DNA of 64,000 bases from Oerskovia flava (GTDB lineage Bacteria > Actinomycetota > Actinomycetes > Actinomycetales > Cellulomonadaceae): positions 124,001-188,000 of the forward strand of contig NZ_JAOXSR010000009.1 of assembly GCF_026163685.1 (NCBI RefSeq), given 5' to 3'. Both the position numbers and the translations under genes were made by a program. The notes beneath the pieces were generated by a model that worked only from the letters and a program-made list of their open reading frames with translations, made no database searches and was not told the origin of the DNA. How positions within the stretch are numbered: the stretch's first letter is position 1; every line of letters starts with the position of its first letter. Positions 18,505 through 26,625 of the stretch are shown here, in pieces.

Positions 18505-19332
18505 TCAGTCCTTCACTGCGCCGGCGGTGACTCCCGCGGCGACGTAACGCTGGGCGACGACCAGGAGGATCGCCGCGGGGACGGACGCGACGACGGCGGT
18601 CGCCATGATGGCGTTCCACTGCGTCGTGTTGTTGCCGATGTACTTGTAGATGCCGAGCGTGATGGGGATGAGGTCCCCGTTGCGGTTCAGCGTCGAGGCG
18701 AAGATGAAGTCCGACCACGCCCACAGGAACGCGAAGAGCGACACGGTCAGCGTCGAGTTCCGGCTGACCGGCAGCACGACCGACCGGAACGTGCGCCAGG
18801 CGCCCGCGCCGTCGATGCGCGCGGCCTGCAGGAGCTCGCGCGGGATGCCCGACATGAAGGCCGTGAAGAGCAGGACGCCGAACGGCACCGCGATCGTCGA
18901 GTTCGCGACGATGAGCCCGGGGATGGTGTTGAGCAGCCCGAGGCGGACGTAGATCGCGTAGAAGCCCATCGCCATGACGACCGCCGGGATCATCTGCGCG
19001 ACGAGGAGCAGGAAGTTCAGCGTCCTGCCGCCCCGAAGGTTCAGCAGCGCGAGCGCGTAGCCCGCGGGTGCCGCGATGACGACGGTGAGCAGCACGCATC
19101 CGAAGCCGATGAGCAGGCTCGTCGCGAGGGACGGCAGCTGTTGGTCGAACACGGCGGTGTAGCCGACGAACGTCGGCTCGAACGGGAACCACCGCGGCGG
19201 GTCGGACCGCAGGTCGCTCGTCTCGGTGAGGGAGACGTTGACCATCCAGTAGACGGGGAAGAGCATGAGCGCGGTGAAGAACAGGCCGAGAGCGGTCTTC
19301 CACCAGGTCTTGCCGTAGGGACGGCGGTTCAT
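18505..19332 (-). CDS. Carbohydrate ABC transporter permease (MalG type)
   Basis: This is a 275-residue membrane protein with six predicted helices. The cytoplasmic EAA loop appears as RELLQAARIDGAGAWRTFRSVVLPVSR, typical of CUT1 sugar permeases. The ATG start shares one base with the stop of the upstream permease (TGATG), so translation is coupled. With the partner permease and lipoprotein it forms an importer; no ATP-binding subunit is encoded here, as usual for actinobacterial CUT1 systems that share an MsiK-type ATPase. Confidence 0.93.
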   Translation of the reverse strand: MNRRPYGKTWWKTALGLFFTALMLFPVYWMVNVSLTETSDLRSDPPRWFPFEPTFVGYTAVFDQQLPSLATSLLIGFGCVLLTVVIAAPAGYALALLNLRGGRTLNFLLLVAQMIPAVVMAMGFYAIYVRLGLLNTIPGLIVANSTIAVPFGVLLFTAFMSGIPRELLQAARIDGAGAWRTFRSVVLPVSRNSTLTVSLFAFLWAWSDFIFASTLNRNGDLIPITLGIYKYIGNNTTQWNAIMATAVVASVPAAILLVVAQRYVAAGVTAGAVKD

Positions 19333-20312
19333 CAGGGGGCCTCCTGCCGTCGCTGGAGCTGCAGGTGCAGGAACCCGAAGACGAGCGCGATGAGGATGAG
19401 GACGTTGCCGACGGCGGCCGCCGGCGAGAAGTCGGGCTGGCCGGTGCCGAAGGCCTCGCGGTAGGACCACACCGCGAGCGTCGTCGAGGCGTCGCCCGGA
19501 CCGCCCGTCGTCATGATCCAGATGACGTCGACGACCTTGAGCGTGTAGATGAGCCCGAGCAGGATCGTGATCGCCGAGACAGGCCGCAGCAGCGGGAACG
19601 TGACGCTCCAGAACTGGCGCCACGCACCGGCGCCGTCGAGCGAGGCCGCCTCGTACACCTCGCCCGGGATGTTCTGCAGCCCGGAGTAGAGGATGACGAG
19701 GTTGAACGGGATGCCCAGCCAGATGTTCGCGATGATCACGGAGATCAGCGCGGTGTCCGGCGAGGTGAGCCAGTTGATCTGGCCGATGCCGAACGCGCTC
19801 AGCACGGAGTTGACGATGCCGTTGTCGCTGTTGAGCATCCACGCCCAGGTGGAGGCCGAGACGATCAGCGGCAGGAGCCACGGCACGAGGAACAGCGCCC
19901 GCAGCCCGCTGGAGAGGCGGAAGCTCGACCGGAAGAACACGGCCAGGGCCAGGCCGATCGAGAACTGGAACACGATCGAGACGACCGTGAAGAGCGCGGT
20001 GTTGACGAGCGCCGTGGAGAAGGTCGACGAGGTGAAGATCTCGACGTACTTCTCCACACCGACGAACTCGGCGTTGCCCTGGACGAACGCGCGGATCGTG
20101 TAGTCGTGCACGCTGAGGTCGATGTTGCGGATCAGCGGGTACGCGTAGAACAGCACGAGGTAGACGAGCAGCGGGGCGGCGAAACCGACCGCGGTCCACT
20201 GGCTCGGCCCGGGGCTGCGGCGCCGGCGGCGGGGTCCCGCCGCCGGGACGGGCACGGAGCCCGTCCCGGCGTCGGCGCCACGCGTCCCGACGGCCGTCGG
20301 GGAGGTCGTCAT
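19332..20312 (-). CDS. Carbohydrate ABC transporter permease (MalF type)
   Basis: This is a 326-residue membrane protein. A Pro/Arg-rich cytoplasmic N-terminus (about 1-40) precedes six helices. The EAA loop is VYEAASLDGAGAWRQFWSVTFPLLRP. The start at 20312 is preceded by GAAGGA nine bases upstream. A lac-operator-like palindrome lies in the 46-base gap before it. Confidence 0.93.
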   Translation of the reverse strand: MTTSPTAVGTRGADAGTGSVPVPAAGPRRRRRSPGPSQWTAVGFAAPLLVYLVLFYAYPLIRNIDLSVHDYTIRAFVQGNAEFVGVEKYVEIFTSSTFSTALVNTALFTVVSIVFQFSIGLALAVFFRSSFRLSSGLRALFLVPWLLPLIVSASTWAWMLNSDNGIVNSVLSAFGIGQINWLTSPDTALISVIIANIWLGIPFNLVILYSGLQNIPGEVYEAASLDGAGAWRQFWSVTFPLLRPVSAITILLGLIYTLKVVDVIWIMTTGGPGDASTTLAVWSYREAFGTGQPDFSPAAAVGNVLILIALVFGFLHLQLQRRQEAP

Positions 20313-20334
20313 GTCACGTCCTTCGATCAGATCG

Positions 20335-20348
20335 TGTGAGCGTTCACA
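20335..20348. promoter_or_regulatory. lacO-like palindrome between lipoprotein and permease genes
   Basis: TGTGAGCGTTCACA matches a palindrome at six of seven base pairs and resembles the general LacI-family operator TGTGAGCGCTCACA. It differs from the GAACCGGTTC operators of the neighbouring lacI. Inside the mRNA it could also form a small hairpin that lowers permease expression relative to the binding protein. Either role is inference. Confidence 0.45.
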
Positions 20349-20358
20349 ACTGTCGCGG

Positions 20359-21633
20359 TCAGCTCGTCGCCGACTCGGCGTCGGCCTGCGCGGCCTCGAG
20401 CGCCTCCTGCGGCGTCTGCGCACCGGACAGCGCGTTCTGCACCGCGGTCCACAGCGCCTCGGAGATCGGCGGGTAGCTCGTGCCGAGGTCGTCGCTCGTG
20501 CGGCCCTTCGCGTCGCGCACCGCACCGACCCACGGCTCGAGCTCGGGGTTCTCCTCGAGCAGAGCGTCCTGGCCGTCCGCCGTCGGCGGCACGTAGTAGG
20601 CGAACGTCGTCGCCGTCTGCACGAAGCCCTCAGGGGTCGTCATGCACTCGACGATCTGCCGCGTCACGTCGTACCGCGCCTCGTCGCTCTGGACCGGGGT
20701 GATGATGAACTCGCCACCCGTCGGTGCCGGTGCGCCGCCGCCGTCGCGCGCGGGGATCTGGATGATCCCGGTCTCGAACCCGGCCTCGGCCGCGCTGTTG
20801 ACCTGCCACGTCCCGTTCTCCACGAACGCGAAGCTCCCGGTGAGGAACTCCTCCCACGTCGTGTTCTGCGAGTTGCCGATGACGGAGTTCGGGGCGTAGC
20901 CCTCGTCGAGCCAGCCCTTCCACAGCTCGAGGGCCTCCACGGCCTCCGGCGAGTCGAGCTCGCGCAGGTCCGCGCCGGATCCCCAGAACCACGGCAGGAA
21001 CTGGAAGGAGCCCTCCTCGGTGCCGATCCCGGCGAAGGTGATGCCGCGGTGACCGGCGGCGTCGACCTGCTCGAGCGCCGCGGTGAGCGAGGCCCAGTCC
21101 GTGACGGACGCCGGGTCCACGCCGGCCTCGTCGAGGATCTCCTTGTTGTAGTAGAGCGCGAGGGTGTTCGCGCCGATCGGGATCCCGTACGTCTCGCCGT
21201 CGACGACGCCTGCGGCGAGCAGGTTCTCGTCGACCGCGGAGGTGTCGAGGCCGAGCTCCTCGACCGTCGTGAGCATGCCGGTGTCGGCGAGCGTCGAGAC
21301 CGCGGGGTTGTCGAGGAGCATCACGTCCGGGGACGTGCCCTCCTGCGCGGCCAGGAGCGCCTGGTTGGTGAGCGCGGTCGTGTCGTACGCGGTACGCGAG
21401 ATCGTGACCCCGGCGTCCTCGCCGCACTGCTGGACCCGGCCGGCCCAGTCGGACGAGTCGTCGTGCTGGGGGTACGGGTCCCACCACGTGTACGTGCCGG
21501 TCGCGGCGGAGTCGCCGGTGCCGTTGCCCGACCCGCCCTCGCCCGACGAGCAGGCTCCCAGGAGACCGACGGTGAGGGTGGTCGCGGCGGCGGTGGCGGC
21601 CACCAGGACGGGCTTGCGTCTGATGTTCTGCAT
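20359..21633 (-). CDS. Sugar ABC transporter substrate-binding lipoprotein
   Basis: This is a 424-residue lipoprotein. The signal peptide ends in the lipobox LLGAC (Cys at about residue 28), followed by a Ser/Gly linker. The body is a family 1 extracellular solute-binding protein: TSPDVMLLDNPAVSTLADTG, GIPIGANTLALYYNKEILDEAG and FVENGTWQV. SD GGAGG precedes the ATG by about eight bases. It would deliver oligosaccharides, probably arabino-oligosaccharides judging from the GH127 in the same operon, to the two permeases. Confidence 0.93.
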   Translation of the reverse strand: MQNIRRKPVLVAATAAATTLTVGLLGACSSGEGGSGNGTGDSAATGTYTWWDPYPQHDDSSDWAGRVQQCGEDAGVTISRTAYDTTALTNQALLAAQEGTSPDVMLLDNPAVSTLADTGMLTTVEELGLDTSAVDENLLAAGVVDGETYGIPIGANTLALYYNKEILDEAGVDPASVTDWASLTAALEQVDAAGHRGITFAGIGTEEGSFQFLPWFWGSGADLRELDSPEAVEALELWKGWLDEGYAPNSVIGNSQNTTWEEFLTGSFAFVENGTWQVNSAAEAGFETGIIQIPARDGGGAPAPTGGEFIITPVQSDEARYDVTRQIVECMTTPEGFVQTATTFAYYVPPTADGQDALLEENPELEPWVGAVRDAKGRTSDDLGTSYPPISEALWTAVQNALSGAQTPQEALEAAQADAESATS

Positions 21634-21723
21634 TGCTGTTCCTCCTCGAACGTCCGGCCGACGGCGTCGACGACCGGTCTGTGTGCCGCCCCTCCCCCCG
21701 GGGAGCAGGTCTGACGGGGCTGG

Positions 21724-22755
21724 TCAGCCCCCGGTACGCCGCGGAGGCGCACCCGTGCTGCCGCGATCGACGAGCTCGGGCGAGACGAACCGCACGACGT
21801 GCGGCTCACCGGGCCCGACCTCCCCTTCGATGCGGCGGACGAGCTGGCGGACCGCCATGCGGCCCAACCGGTCCGGCGCGCTCTCGATCGACGAGAACGG
21901 CAGGGAGAACGTGCGGGCGAACTCGTCCGAGTAGCGCCCGAGCACCGACAGGTCACCAGGCGCGGTGAGCCCCCGCTCGTGCAGGACGCTCGGCAGCGCG
22001 GCCGCGGCGGCCTCGTTGTTGACGAGCAGGCCCGTCGCGCCGGGGTGCGCGTCGAGCACCGCGTGCAGGTCGCGCCCGACCTCGGGCTGGTGCGAGGCGC
22101 CGAACACGGAGTGCAGGGTCACGCCTCGCTGGCGCGCCTGCTCGTGCGCGGCGTTCTGCAGGCGCCACACGTAGGCGCCGCCCCGCTCGACCACGTGGTC
22201 CGGCTGCGAGACCAGGACGAGCTCGCGGTGCCCGAGCTTGTAGAGGTGGTCGACCATCGCGCGGCCGGCCTCCTCGAAGTCGAGGTCGAAGACGTCGACG
22301 CCGGAGCAGTCCTCCGGGAGCCCGACGAGCGCGCCGGGCTGCCGCGCGGCCCGCAGCAGCGGGAGCCGCTCGTCGTGCTCGGCGACGTTGAGCAGGACGA
22401 CGCCGTCGACCATGCGTGAGTCGGTGATGCGACGCAGCGCACGCGTCCCGTCGTCCTCGGTGACGAGCAGGATGTCGTAGCCGAGCTCCCGCGCGGTGTT
22501 CGAGACACCGAGGATGTACTGCAGCATCGCCGGCGCGAACTCGTCCTCGAGGAACTGCGCGAGCAGCCCGATGACCATGGTCTGCGAGGTCGCCAGCGCC
22601 CGAGCGCCCGCGTTCGGGGTGTACCCGAGACTGCGCACCGCGTCCATGACGCGGGTGCGAACGTCCTCCGAGATCGCGCGCTTGCCGGACAGCGCGTACG
22701 ACGCCGTGCTGCGCGACACGCCTGCGACACGTGCGACGTCTCCGATGGTGGCCAC
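21724..22755 (-). CDS. LacI-family transcriptional regulator
   Basis: This is a 343-residue regulator. The GTG start at 22755 has GAGGAGG seven bases upstream and gives ATIGDVARVAGVSRSTASYALSG, the canonical LacI helix-turn-helix, then the hinge-helix region GYTPNAGARALATSQT. The periplasmic-binding-protein-like core follows. It is the first gene of the arabinoglycan operon. Two palindromes (22772-22783 and 22846-22859) lie directly before it, so it is probably autoregulated and releases DNA when it binds an imported sugar. Confidence 0.93.
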   Translation of the reverse strand: MATIGDVARVAGVSRSTASYALSGKRAISEDVRTRVMDAVRSLGYTPNAGARALATSQTMVIGLLAQFLEDEFAPAMLQYILGVSNTARELGYDILLVTEDDGTRALRRITDSRMVDGVVLLNVAEHDERLPLLRAARQPGALVGLPEDCSGVDVFDLDFEEAGRAMVDHLYKLGHRELVLVSQPDHVVERGGAYVWRLQNAAHEQARQRGVTLHSVFGASHQPEVGRDLHAVLDAHPGATGLLVNNEAAAAALPSVLHERGLTAPGDLSVLGRYSDEFARTFSLPFSSIESAPDRLGRMAVRQLVRRIEGEVGPGEPHVVRFVSPELVDRGSTGAPPRRTGG

Positions 22756-22771
22756 GATGCCCTCCTCTGTG

Positions 22772-22783
22772 CGAACCGGTTCG
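22772..22783. promoter_or_regulatory. LacI operator O1
   Basis: The perfect 12-base palindrome CGAACCGGTTCG lies 17 bases upstream of the lacI GTG. The core is identical to the site before the glycosidase at 16452. It probably mediates autorepression and control of the whole operon. Confidence 0.8.
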
Positions 22784-22845
22784 AAAGTAGCAGTCAGGAT
22801 CGCCTGATGGCAACAGTCTTGTGCGTTGGCGAACGGGTGATCCTT

Positions 22846-22859
22846 TCGAACCGATTCGA
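22846..22859. promoter_or_regulatory. LacI operator O2
   Basis: TCGAACCGATTCGA is a palindrome at six of seven pairs and differs from O1 by a single central base on one side. It is centred about 75 bases upstream of O1, a spacing compatible with DNA looping. It also sits near the divergent clpP promoter. Confidence 0.7.
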
Positions 22860-22903
22860 CGTTCGGGGTGTGGGGCGGGGCTAGCTCCTCTGCTGTGAGC
22901 CGC

Positions 22904-22918
22904 TCTGCCGACGGCAGA
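22904..22918. promoter_or_regulatory. PopR-type operator before the accessory clpP operon
   Basis: TCTGCC-GAC-GGCAGA is a perfect 6-3-6 inverted repeat 41 bases before the first clpP. From memory of the Streptomyces lividans literature, PopR control of clpP3-clpP4 needs exactly TCTGCC-N3-GGCAGA. The regulator gene at 24180-24554 is the obvious ligand. Confidence 0.8.
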
Positions 22919-22959
22919 TCCGCCCCTGCCGGCGCCGGTTCCGGGGGCACTGTGGAGGC

Positions 22960-23589
22960 ATGAGCGAGACATCGAAACGACCGCAGTTCACGGAGACCGT
23001 CCGGCGCGAGCTCTACGAGCGACGTGTGCTCGTGCTGGACGGAGTGCTCGACGACGACAACGGGGCGCTGCTGGCGACGCAGCTCATCACCCTGGCGACC
23101 GAGGACCAGTCAGCGGACATCTCCCTGTGGATCCACTCACCCGGTGGGTCGGTACCCGCGATGCTCGCGATCCGGGACGTCGTGCGCACGATCCCGAACG
23201 ACGTCTCGACGCTCGTGCTCGGCATCGCGTACAGCGCCGGGCAGTTCCTGCTCTCCGGGGGCACGAAGGGCAAGCGCAAGGCCCTCCCCCACGCCCGGGT
23301 CCTGATGCACCAGGGGTCCGCGGGGATCGGCGGCAGCGCCGTCGACATCGAGCTGCAGGCGGACGACCTGCGCCACACCCGGGACACCGTGCTCGGGCTG
23401 ATCGCGCGGGACACCGGGCAGCCGGTCGAGCGGGTCTTCGAGGACTCGCTGCACGACCACTGGTACACCGCCGAGGAGGCACGCGAGTACGGGTTCATCG
23501 ACACGATCGTCCAGTCCTTCGACGACTACAAGCCGCGGAACCAGATCACGCCGGGCTTCAGCGGCGCGGTCGGCGGAGGTGCCCGATGA
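22960..23589 (+). CDS. clpP: ClpP protease subunit, catalytically complete (clpP3-like)
   Basis: This is a 209-residue ClpP. The catalytic Ser92 is in GIAYSAGQF, His117 in RVLMHQG and Asp166 in HDHWYT. The oxyanion segment HSPGGSV is intact. The N-terminus is short, with no long propeptide. The gene overlaps the next clpP by ATGA. Known role of the family: barrel protease that degrades unfolded or tagged proteins delivered by ClpX, ClpC or related ATPases. The pair plus regulator and operator match the accessory clpP3-clpP4-popR locus of Streptomyces rather than the essential clpP1-clpP2 pair. Confidence 0.92.
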   Translation: MSETSKRPQFTETVRRELYERRVLVLDGVLDDDNGALLATQLITLATEDQSADISLWIHSPGGSVPAMLAIRDVVRTIPNDVSTLVLGIAYSAGQFLLSGGTKGKRKALPHARVLMHQGSAGIGGSAVDIELQADDLRHTRDTVLGLIARDTGQPVERVFEDSLHDHWYTAEEAREYGFIDTIVQSFDDYKPRNQITPGFSGAVGGGAR

Positions 23590-24173
23590 GCAGCTACACC
23601 ATCCCGAACGTCATCGCGCAGCACCCTCGCGGCGAGCGGGTCATGGACGTGTACTCACACCTGCTGACCGAGCGGATCGTCTACCTCGGCACCGCGATCG
23701 ACGCGGGGGTCGCGAACGCGCTCATCGCCCAGCTGCTGTTCCTGGAGTCGGACAACCCCGACGCCGACATCCAGCTGTACGTGAACTGCGAGGGCGGAGA
23801 CCCGAGCGCGGCGCTCGCGATCTACGACACGATGCGGTTCATCCGTCCGCAGGTCGCGACCACGTGCGTGGGGCAGGCGGTCGCCGTCGGCGCCGTCCTC
23901 CTCGCCGCCGGCGCCCCCGGCAAGCGGGCAGCCCTGCCGCACGCCCGGATCATCCTCCACCAGCCGGCGGCCCAGGGTCGCGGGACGATCCCGGACCTCA
24001 TCCTGCAGGCCGACGAGGTGGTGCGGATCCGCGCGGACATCGAGGACGTCCTCGCCCGGCACACCGGGCAGAGCGTCCAGACGCTGCGCGCCGACACCGA
24101 TCACGATCGCGTGTTCACCGCCGCAGCCGCCCGCGACTACGGCCTGCTCGACCACGTGATCGAGCAGCGCTGA
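23586..24173 (+). CDS. clpP: ClpP homologue lacking the catalytic serine (clpP4-like)
   Basis: This is a 195-residue ClpP fold. The position of the nucleophile, normally QAASMGA, reads QAVAVGA: residue 100 is Ala (codon GCC). His125 (IILHQP) and Asp174 (HDRVFT) remain. The usual SPGG before the oxyanion loop is CEGG. The rest is well conserved (ALAIYDTMRFIRPQ, LPHARIILHQPAAQG). The protein is therefore probably a non-catalytic ring or docking partner of the upstream ClpP. The two genes overlap by four bases, which favours balanced co-assembly. Confidence 0.9.
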   Translation: MSSYTIPNVIAQHPRGERVMDVYSHLLTERIVYLGTAIDAGVANALIAQLLFLESDNPDADIQLYVNCEGGDPSAALAIYDTMRFIRPQVATTCVGQAVAVGAVLLAAGAPGKRAALPHARIILHQPAAQGRGTIPDLILQADEVVRIRADIEDVLARHTGQSVQTLRADTDHDRVFTAAAARDYGLLDHVIEQR

Positions 24174-24179
24174 CGGGGG

Positions 24180-24554
24180 TCAGGCGGCCAGTGCGACGTC
24201 GGACCGGCTGAGCGAGGCGTGCGAGGTGGACGGACGCTGCGCCGCGATGAGGCTCTCGGCGATGTCGAGCGTGAGGTCGACCAGCGCGATGTCCAGGGCG
24301 CCCGTCACGGCGGCGATCATCTCGCTCGACGGCTCCTTGAGACCCCGTTCGATCTCGGACAGGTACTGCGGGGAGACCCCGGCGCGACGCGCGATCTCGC
24401 CCAGCGTCTCGCCGCGCTCGTGCCGCAGGCCACGCAACCGGTCACCGAGCATGTGCCGCCACAGGGGCTCACGCGGCTTCTTCGGCTCGGGAGGTGCCGC
24501 GGCGGGCAGCTCGGCAGCACTTCGAGGTCTCACGGTCACGACGTCTTCGGCCAT
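24180..24554 (-). CDS. popR: XRE-family regulator of the ClgR/PopR type
   Basis: This is a 124-residue protein. The helix-turn-helix at about 40-95 contains LRGLRHERGETLGEIARRAGVS and YLSEIERGLKEPSSEM, the ClgR/PopR signature. The gene is convergent with the clpP pair; the stops are six bases apart. The C-terminus is DVALAA, an ssrA-like Ala-Ala end. Family knowledge: ClgR and PopR activate clp genes and are themselves degraded by Clp through C-terminal alanines, which gives a feedback loop. The symbol is assigned from the operator match before the clpP pair. Confidence 0.82.
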   Translation of the reverse strand: MAEDVVTVRPRSAAELPAAAPPEPKKPREPLWRHMLGDRLRGLRHERGETLGEIARRAGVSPQYLSEIERGLKEPSSEMIAAVTGALDIALVDLTLDIAESLIAAQRPSTSHASLSRSDVALAA

Positions 24555-24640
24555 GGTCGATCGTAGGACGGCGGCCGGGCGCGTGGCAGCAGGATCTGCT
24601 CACAGCAGAGAAGCGCGCCTACCGAGTCTCGACCGGCCGG

Positions 24641-25291
24641 TCATGGAACGTTCGCCAGCACCGCGAGTCCGACCGGCGTCGAGCCCTGAGTGAGCTCGAG
24701 GATCTGTCGGCGGATCCGGGGCTCGTGGAGCAGCTCCGCCAGGGTGGCGGCGACGTCCTGACGTGAGATCTCGTCGTGGGGCTGGGCAGGACCGAGCGAT
24801 ACCGTCCCGATCCCGTCGCGGTCGACGAGCAGGGACGGCCGAAGGATCAGCCAGTCCAGGTCGCTCATGCTGACCGTGACGTCGATCAGCTTCTTCACCG
24901 CGAAGTAGAACTCCACCTCGTCGCCGAGGGGCTTCCCACGCTCGGCCTCGGGAAGCACGGACACCAGTGCGAAGCGACGCACACCAGCGAGGCTCGCCGC
25001 CTCGAGAGCCTTCACCACACCGTCGCCGTCGATGGCGGCCGTGACCTCCCGCGGACCGCCGTTCGACCCGGCGGTGTAGACGACGGCGTCCACCCCGGCG
25101 AGAAGGGGCGCCAGCGAGTCGGCGGTCGCGTCCGCGAGCTCGGCCACGTGCGCCCCGACTCCCCGGGCGGAGAGCTCTGCTCGCTGCTCCTCACGGCGGA
25201 CCAGTCCGACGACGTCGTCGCCACGGTCGATCAGGTTCTCCGCCAGCAGCCGACCGACGGCACCGCTGACACCGATGACGAAGACCTTCAT
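24641..25291 (-). CDS. NAD(P)-binding atypical short-chain dehydrogenase (YwnB-like)
   Basis: This is a 216-residue protein. The N-terminal dinucleotide motif is KVFVIGVSGAVGRLLAENLI, then DDVVGLVRRE and DAVVYTAGSNGG. The chain resembles NAD(P)H-binding epimerase-like proteins (LVSVLPEAERG, LDWLILRPSLL). The start was chosen at the ATG immediately before the glycine-rich strand; upstream codons are out of family. The substrate is unknown. Confidence 0.85.
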   Translation of the reverse strand: MKVFVIGVSGAVGRLLAENLIDRGDDVVGLVRREEQRAELSARGVGAHVAELADATADSLAPLLAGVDAVVYTAGSNGGPREVTAAIDGDGVVKALEAASLAGVRRFALVSVLPEAERGKPLGDEVEFYFAVKKLIDVTVSMSDLDWLILRPSLLVDRDGIGTVSLGPAQPHDEISRQDVAATLAELLHEPRIRRQILELTQGSTPVGLAVLANVP

Positions 25292-25664
25292 CGGTCCGCT
25301 CCCTGCCGCACGGGTCCTGCGGCGGTCCGTGGACACGCCGGGTGGCGATCGGGCGAACGGGTCGGCGAGAGCAGACCTGCCTGGGAAAGGTGAGCGCGGT
25401 ACGGGTGCATGCTGCCAGGCTGCCCGTCGCGGCCTGGCCTTCGCGTCGGTAGACGCCACCGATCTTCTGGTGGGCCGCACCGGCCCCTCGGGGACGCTGG
25501 AGCTCCGCACGCGTGCCTCGAGAGGTCGCTCCGGACAGTGGTGGCCTACGTAGTTGTCACCGATGCGAGGGCTCGACCGCCGGTGCGAGCCTGACGACGT
25601 CGCTCGGGCCGGGTATCCGGACCTGCGCGCAGGACGCACCGACCATCAGAAGGCAGGAGACCTC
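25292..25664. other. Intergenic region between divergent dehydrogenase and kinase genes
   Basis: There are 373 bases without a convincing gene. Short open frames occur but lack ribosome-binding sites and family similarity. Promoters for the two divergent genes must lie here. No operator-like repeat was recognised. Confidence 0.5.
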
Positions 25665-26612
25665 ATGGGCACCGACCGCGTGCTGGGCGGACGCTATGAG
25701 CTCCGTGACGTCCTCGGTCAGGGTGGGATGGCCGTCGTCCACCTGGGTCGTGACGTCCTTCTCGAACGCTGGGTCGCGGTGAAGGTGCTCCGCAGAGACC
25801 TGGCCCGCGATCCGCTGTTCCGATCGAGGTTCCGGCGGGAAGCGCAGACGGTCGCCGGCCTCAACCACCCCGGCATCGTCTCCGTGCACGACGTCGGGGA
25901 GGAGCACGTCGCAGGCAGCCGGGCGGACGAGCCGAGCGTCCCGTTCATCGTCATGGAGTACGTCGCCGGCCCGTCGCTGCGGGACCTCCTCCGCGAGGGC
26001 CCGCTCGCACTGGAGGAGTCGATCCGGAATCAGGTGGGGGTCCTGTCGGCGCTGGAGTTCAGTCATCACGCGGGCGTCGTCCACCGCGACATCAAGCCCG
26101 CCAACGTCATGGTCACGCCCGACGGCGGGATCAAGGTCGTGGACTTCGGGATCGCGTCTGTCGGTGGTGATCCCGGCGCTACGGCGACCGAGGCCCACGC
26201 GTTCCTCGGCACCGCCCAGTACCTGCCTCCCGAACAGGTGCACGGGGAGGTCGCCGACGCTCGGAGCGACCTGTACTCCGCGGGTTGCCTGCTCTTCGAG
26301 ATGCTGACCGGACGGCCGCCCTTCGTGGGTGACGACCCGGTCGCCGTCGCCTACCAGCACGTGCACCAGGACCCACCGCCAGCCAGCGACTACCGCTCCG
26401 AGGTCCCGCCGGCAATGGACACGGTGCTGCTCACGGCGCTCGCCAAGGACAGGAACGACAGGTTCCAGAGCGCTCGATCGTTCCGGGAAACGCTCCGGTC
26501 CGCAGCGACGGGTAGGCACCGCGGGGACGACGACTCCGGGGACGCGTCGTGCGACGTCCTCCCGTTCCATCCGTCCTGGCACAGCACCACGACGTCCACA
26601 CGATCGGCTTAG
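25665..26612 (+). CDS. Serine/threonine protein kinase, PknB-like, soluble
   Basis: This is a 315-residue kinase. Subdomains are complete: glycine loop LGQGGMAVVHLG, Lys in VAVKVL, catalytic loop VVHRDIKPANV, DFG in VVDFGIAS, and activation segment FLGTAQYLPPEQ. The kinase domain ends near 280. The tail (about 35 residues) is Asp/Ser/Thr rich with no membrane helix and no PASTA domains, unlike PknB. AGGAG lies before the ATG. It is followed by a membrane protein 13 bases downstream. Confidence 0.93.
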   Translation: MGTDRVLGGRYELRDVLGQGGMAVVHLGRDVLLERWVAVKVLRRDLARDPLFRSRFRREAQTVAGLNHPGIVSVHDVGEEHVAGSRADEPSVPFIVMEYVAGPSLRDLLREGPLALEESIRNQVGVLSALEFSHHAGVVHRDIKPANVMVTPDGGIKVVDFGIASVGGDPGATATEAHAFLGTAQYLPPEQVHGEVADARSDLYSAGCLLFEMLTGRPPFVGDDPVAVAYQHVHQDPPPASDYRSEVPPAMDTVLLTALAKDRNDRFQSARSFRETLRSAATGRHRGDDDSGDASCDVLPFHPSWHSTTTSTRSA

Positions 26613-26625
26613 GAGAACGTCAGAC

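Noticed and set aside
12741-18530. Plus-strand open frame of 1929 codons
   Set aside because: It is antisense to the glycosidase and GH127 genes, both of which have clear family motifs; long mirror frames are expected in high-GC DNA.
22829-22834. ClgR box before clpP (GCGAAC)
   Set aside because: Only one half-site is present without the expected partner, while a perfect PopR palindrome lies closer to the gene.
24180-24554. Element-borne repressor
   Set aside because: It lies outside the att sites, and its sequence and neighbours fit the Clp circuit.
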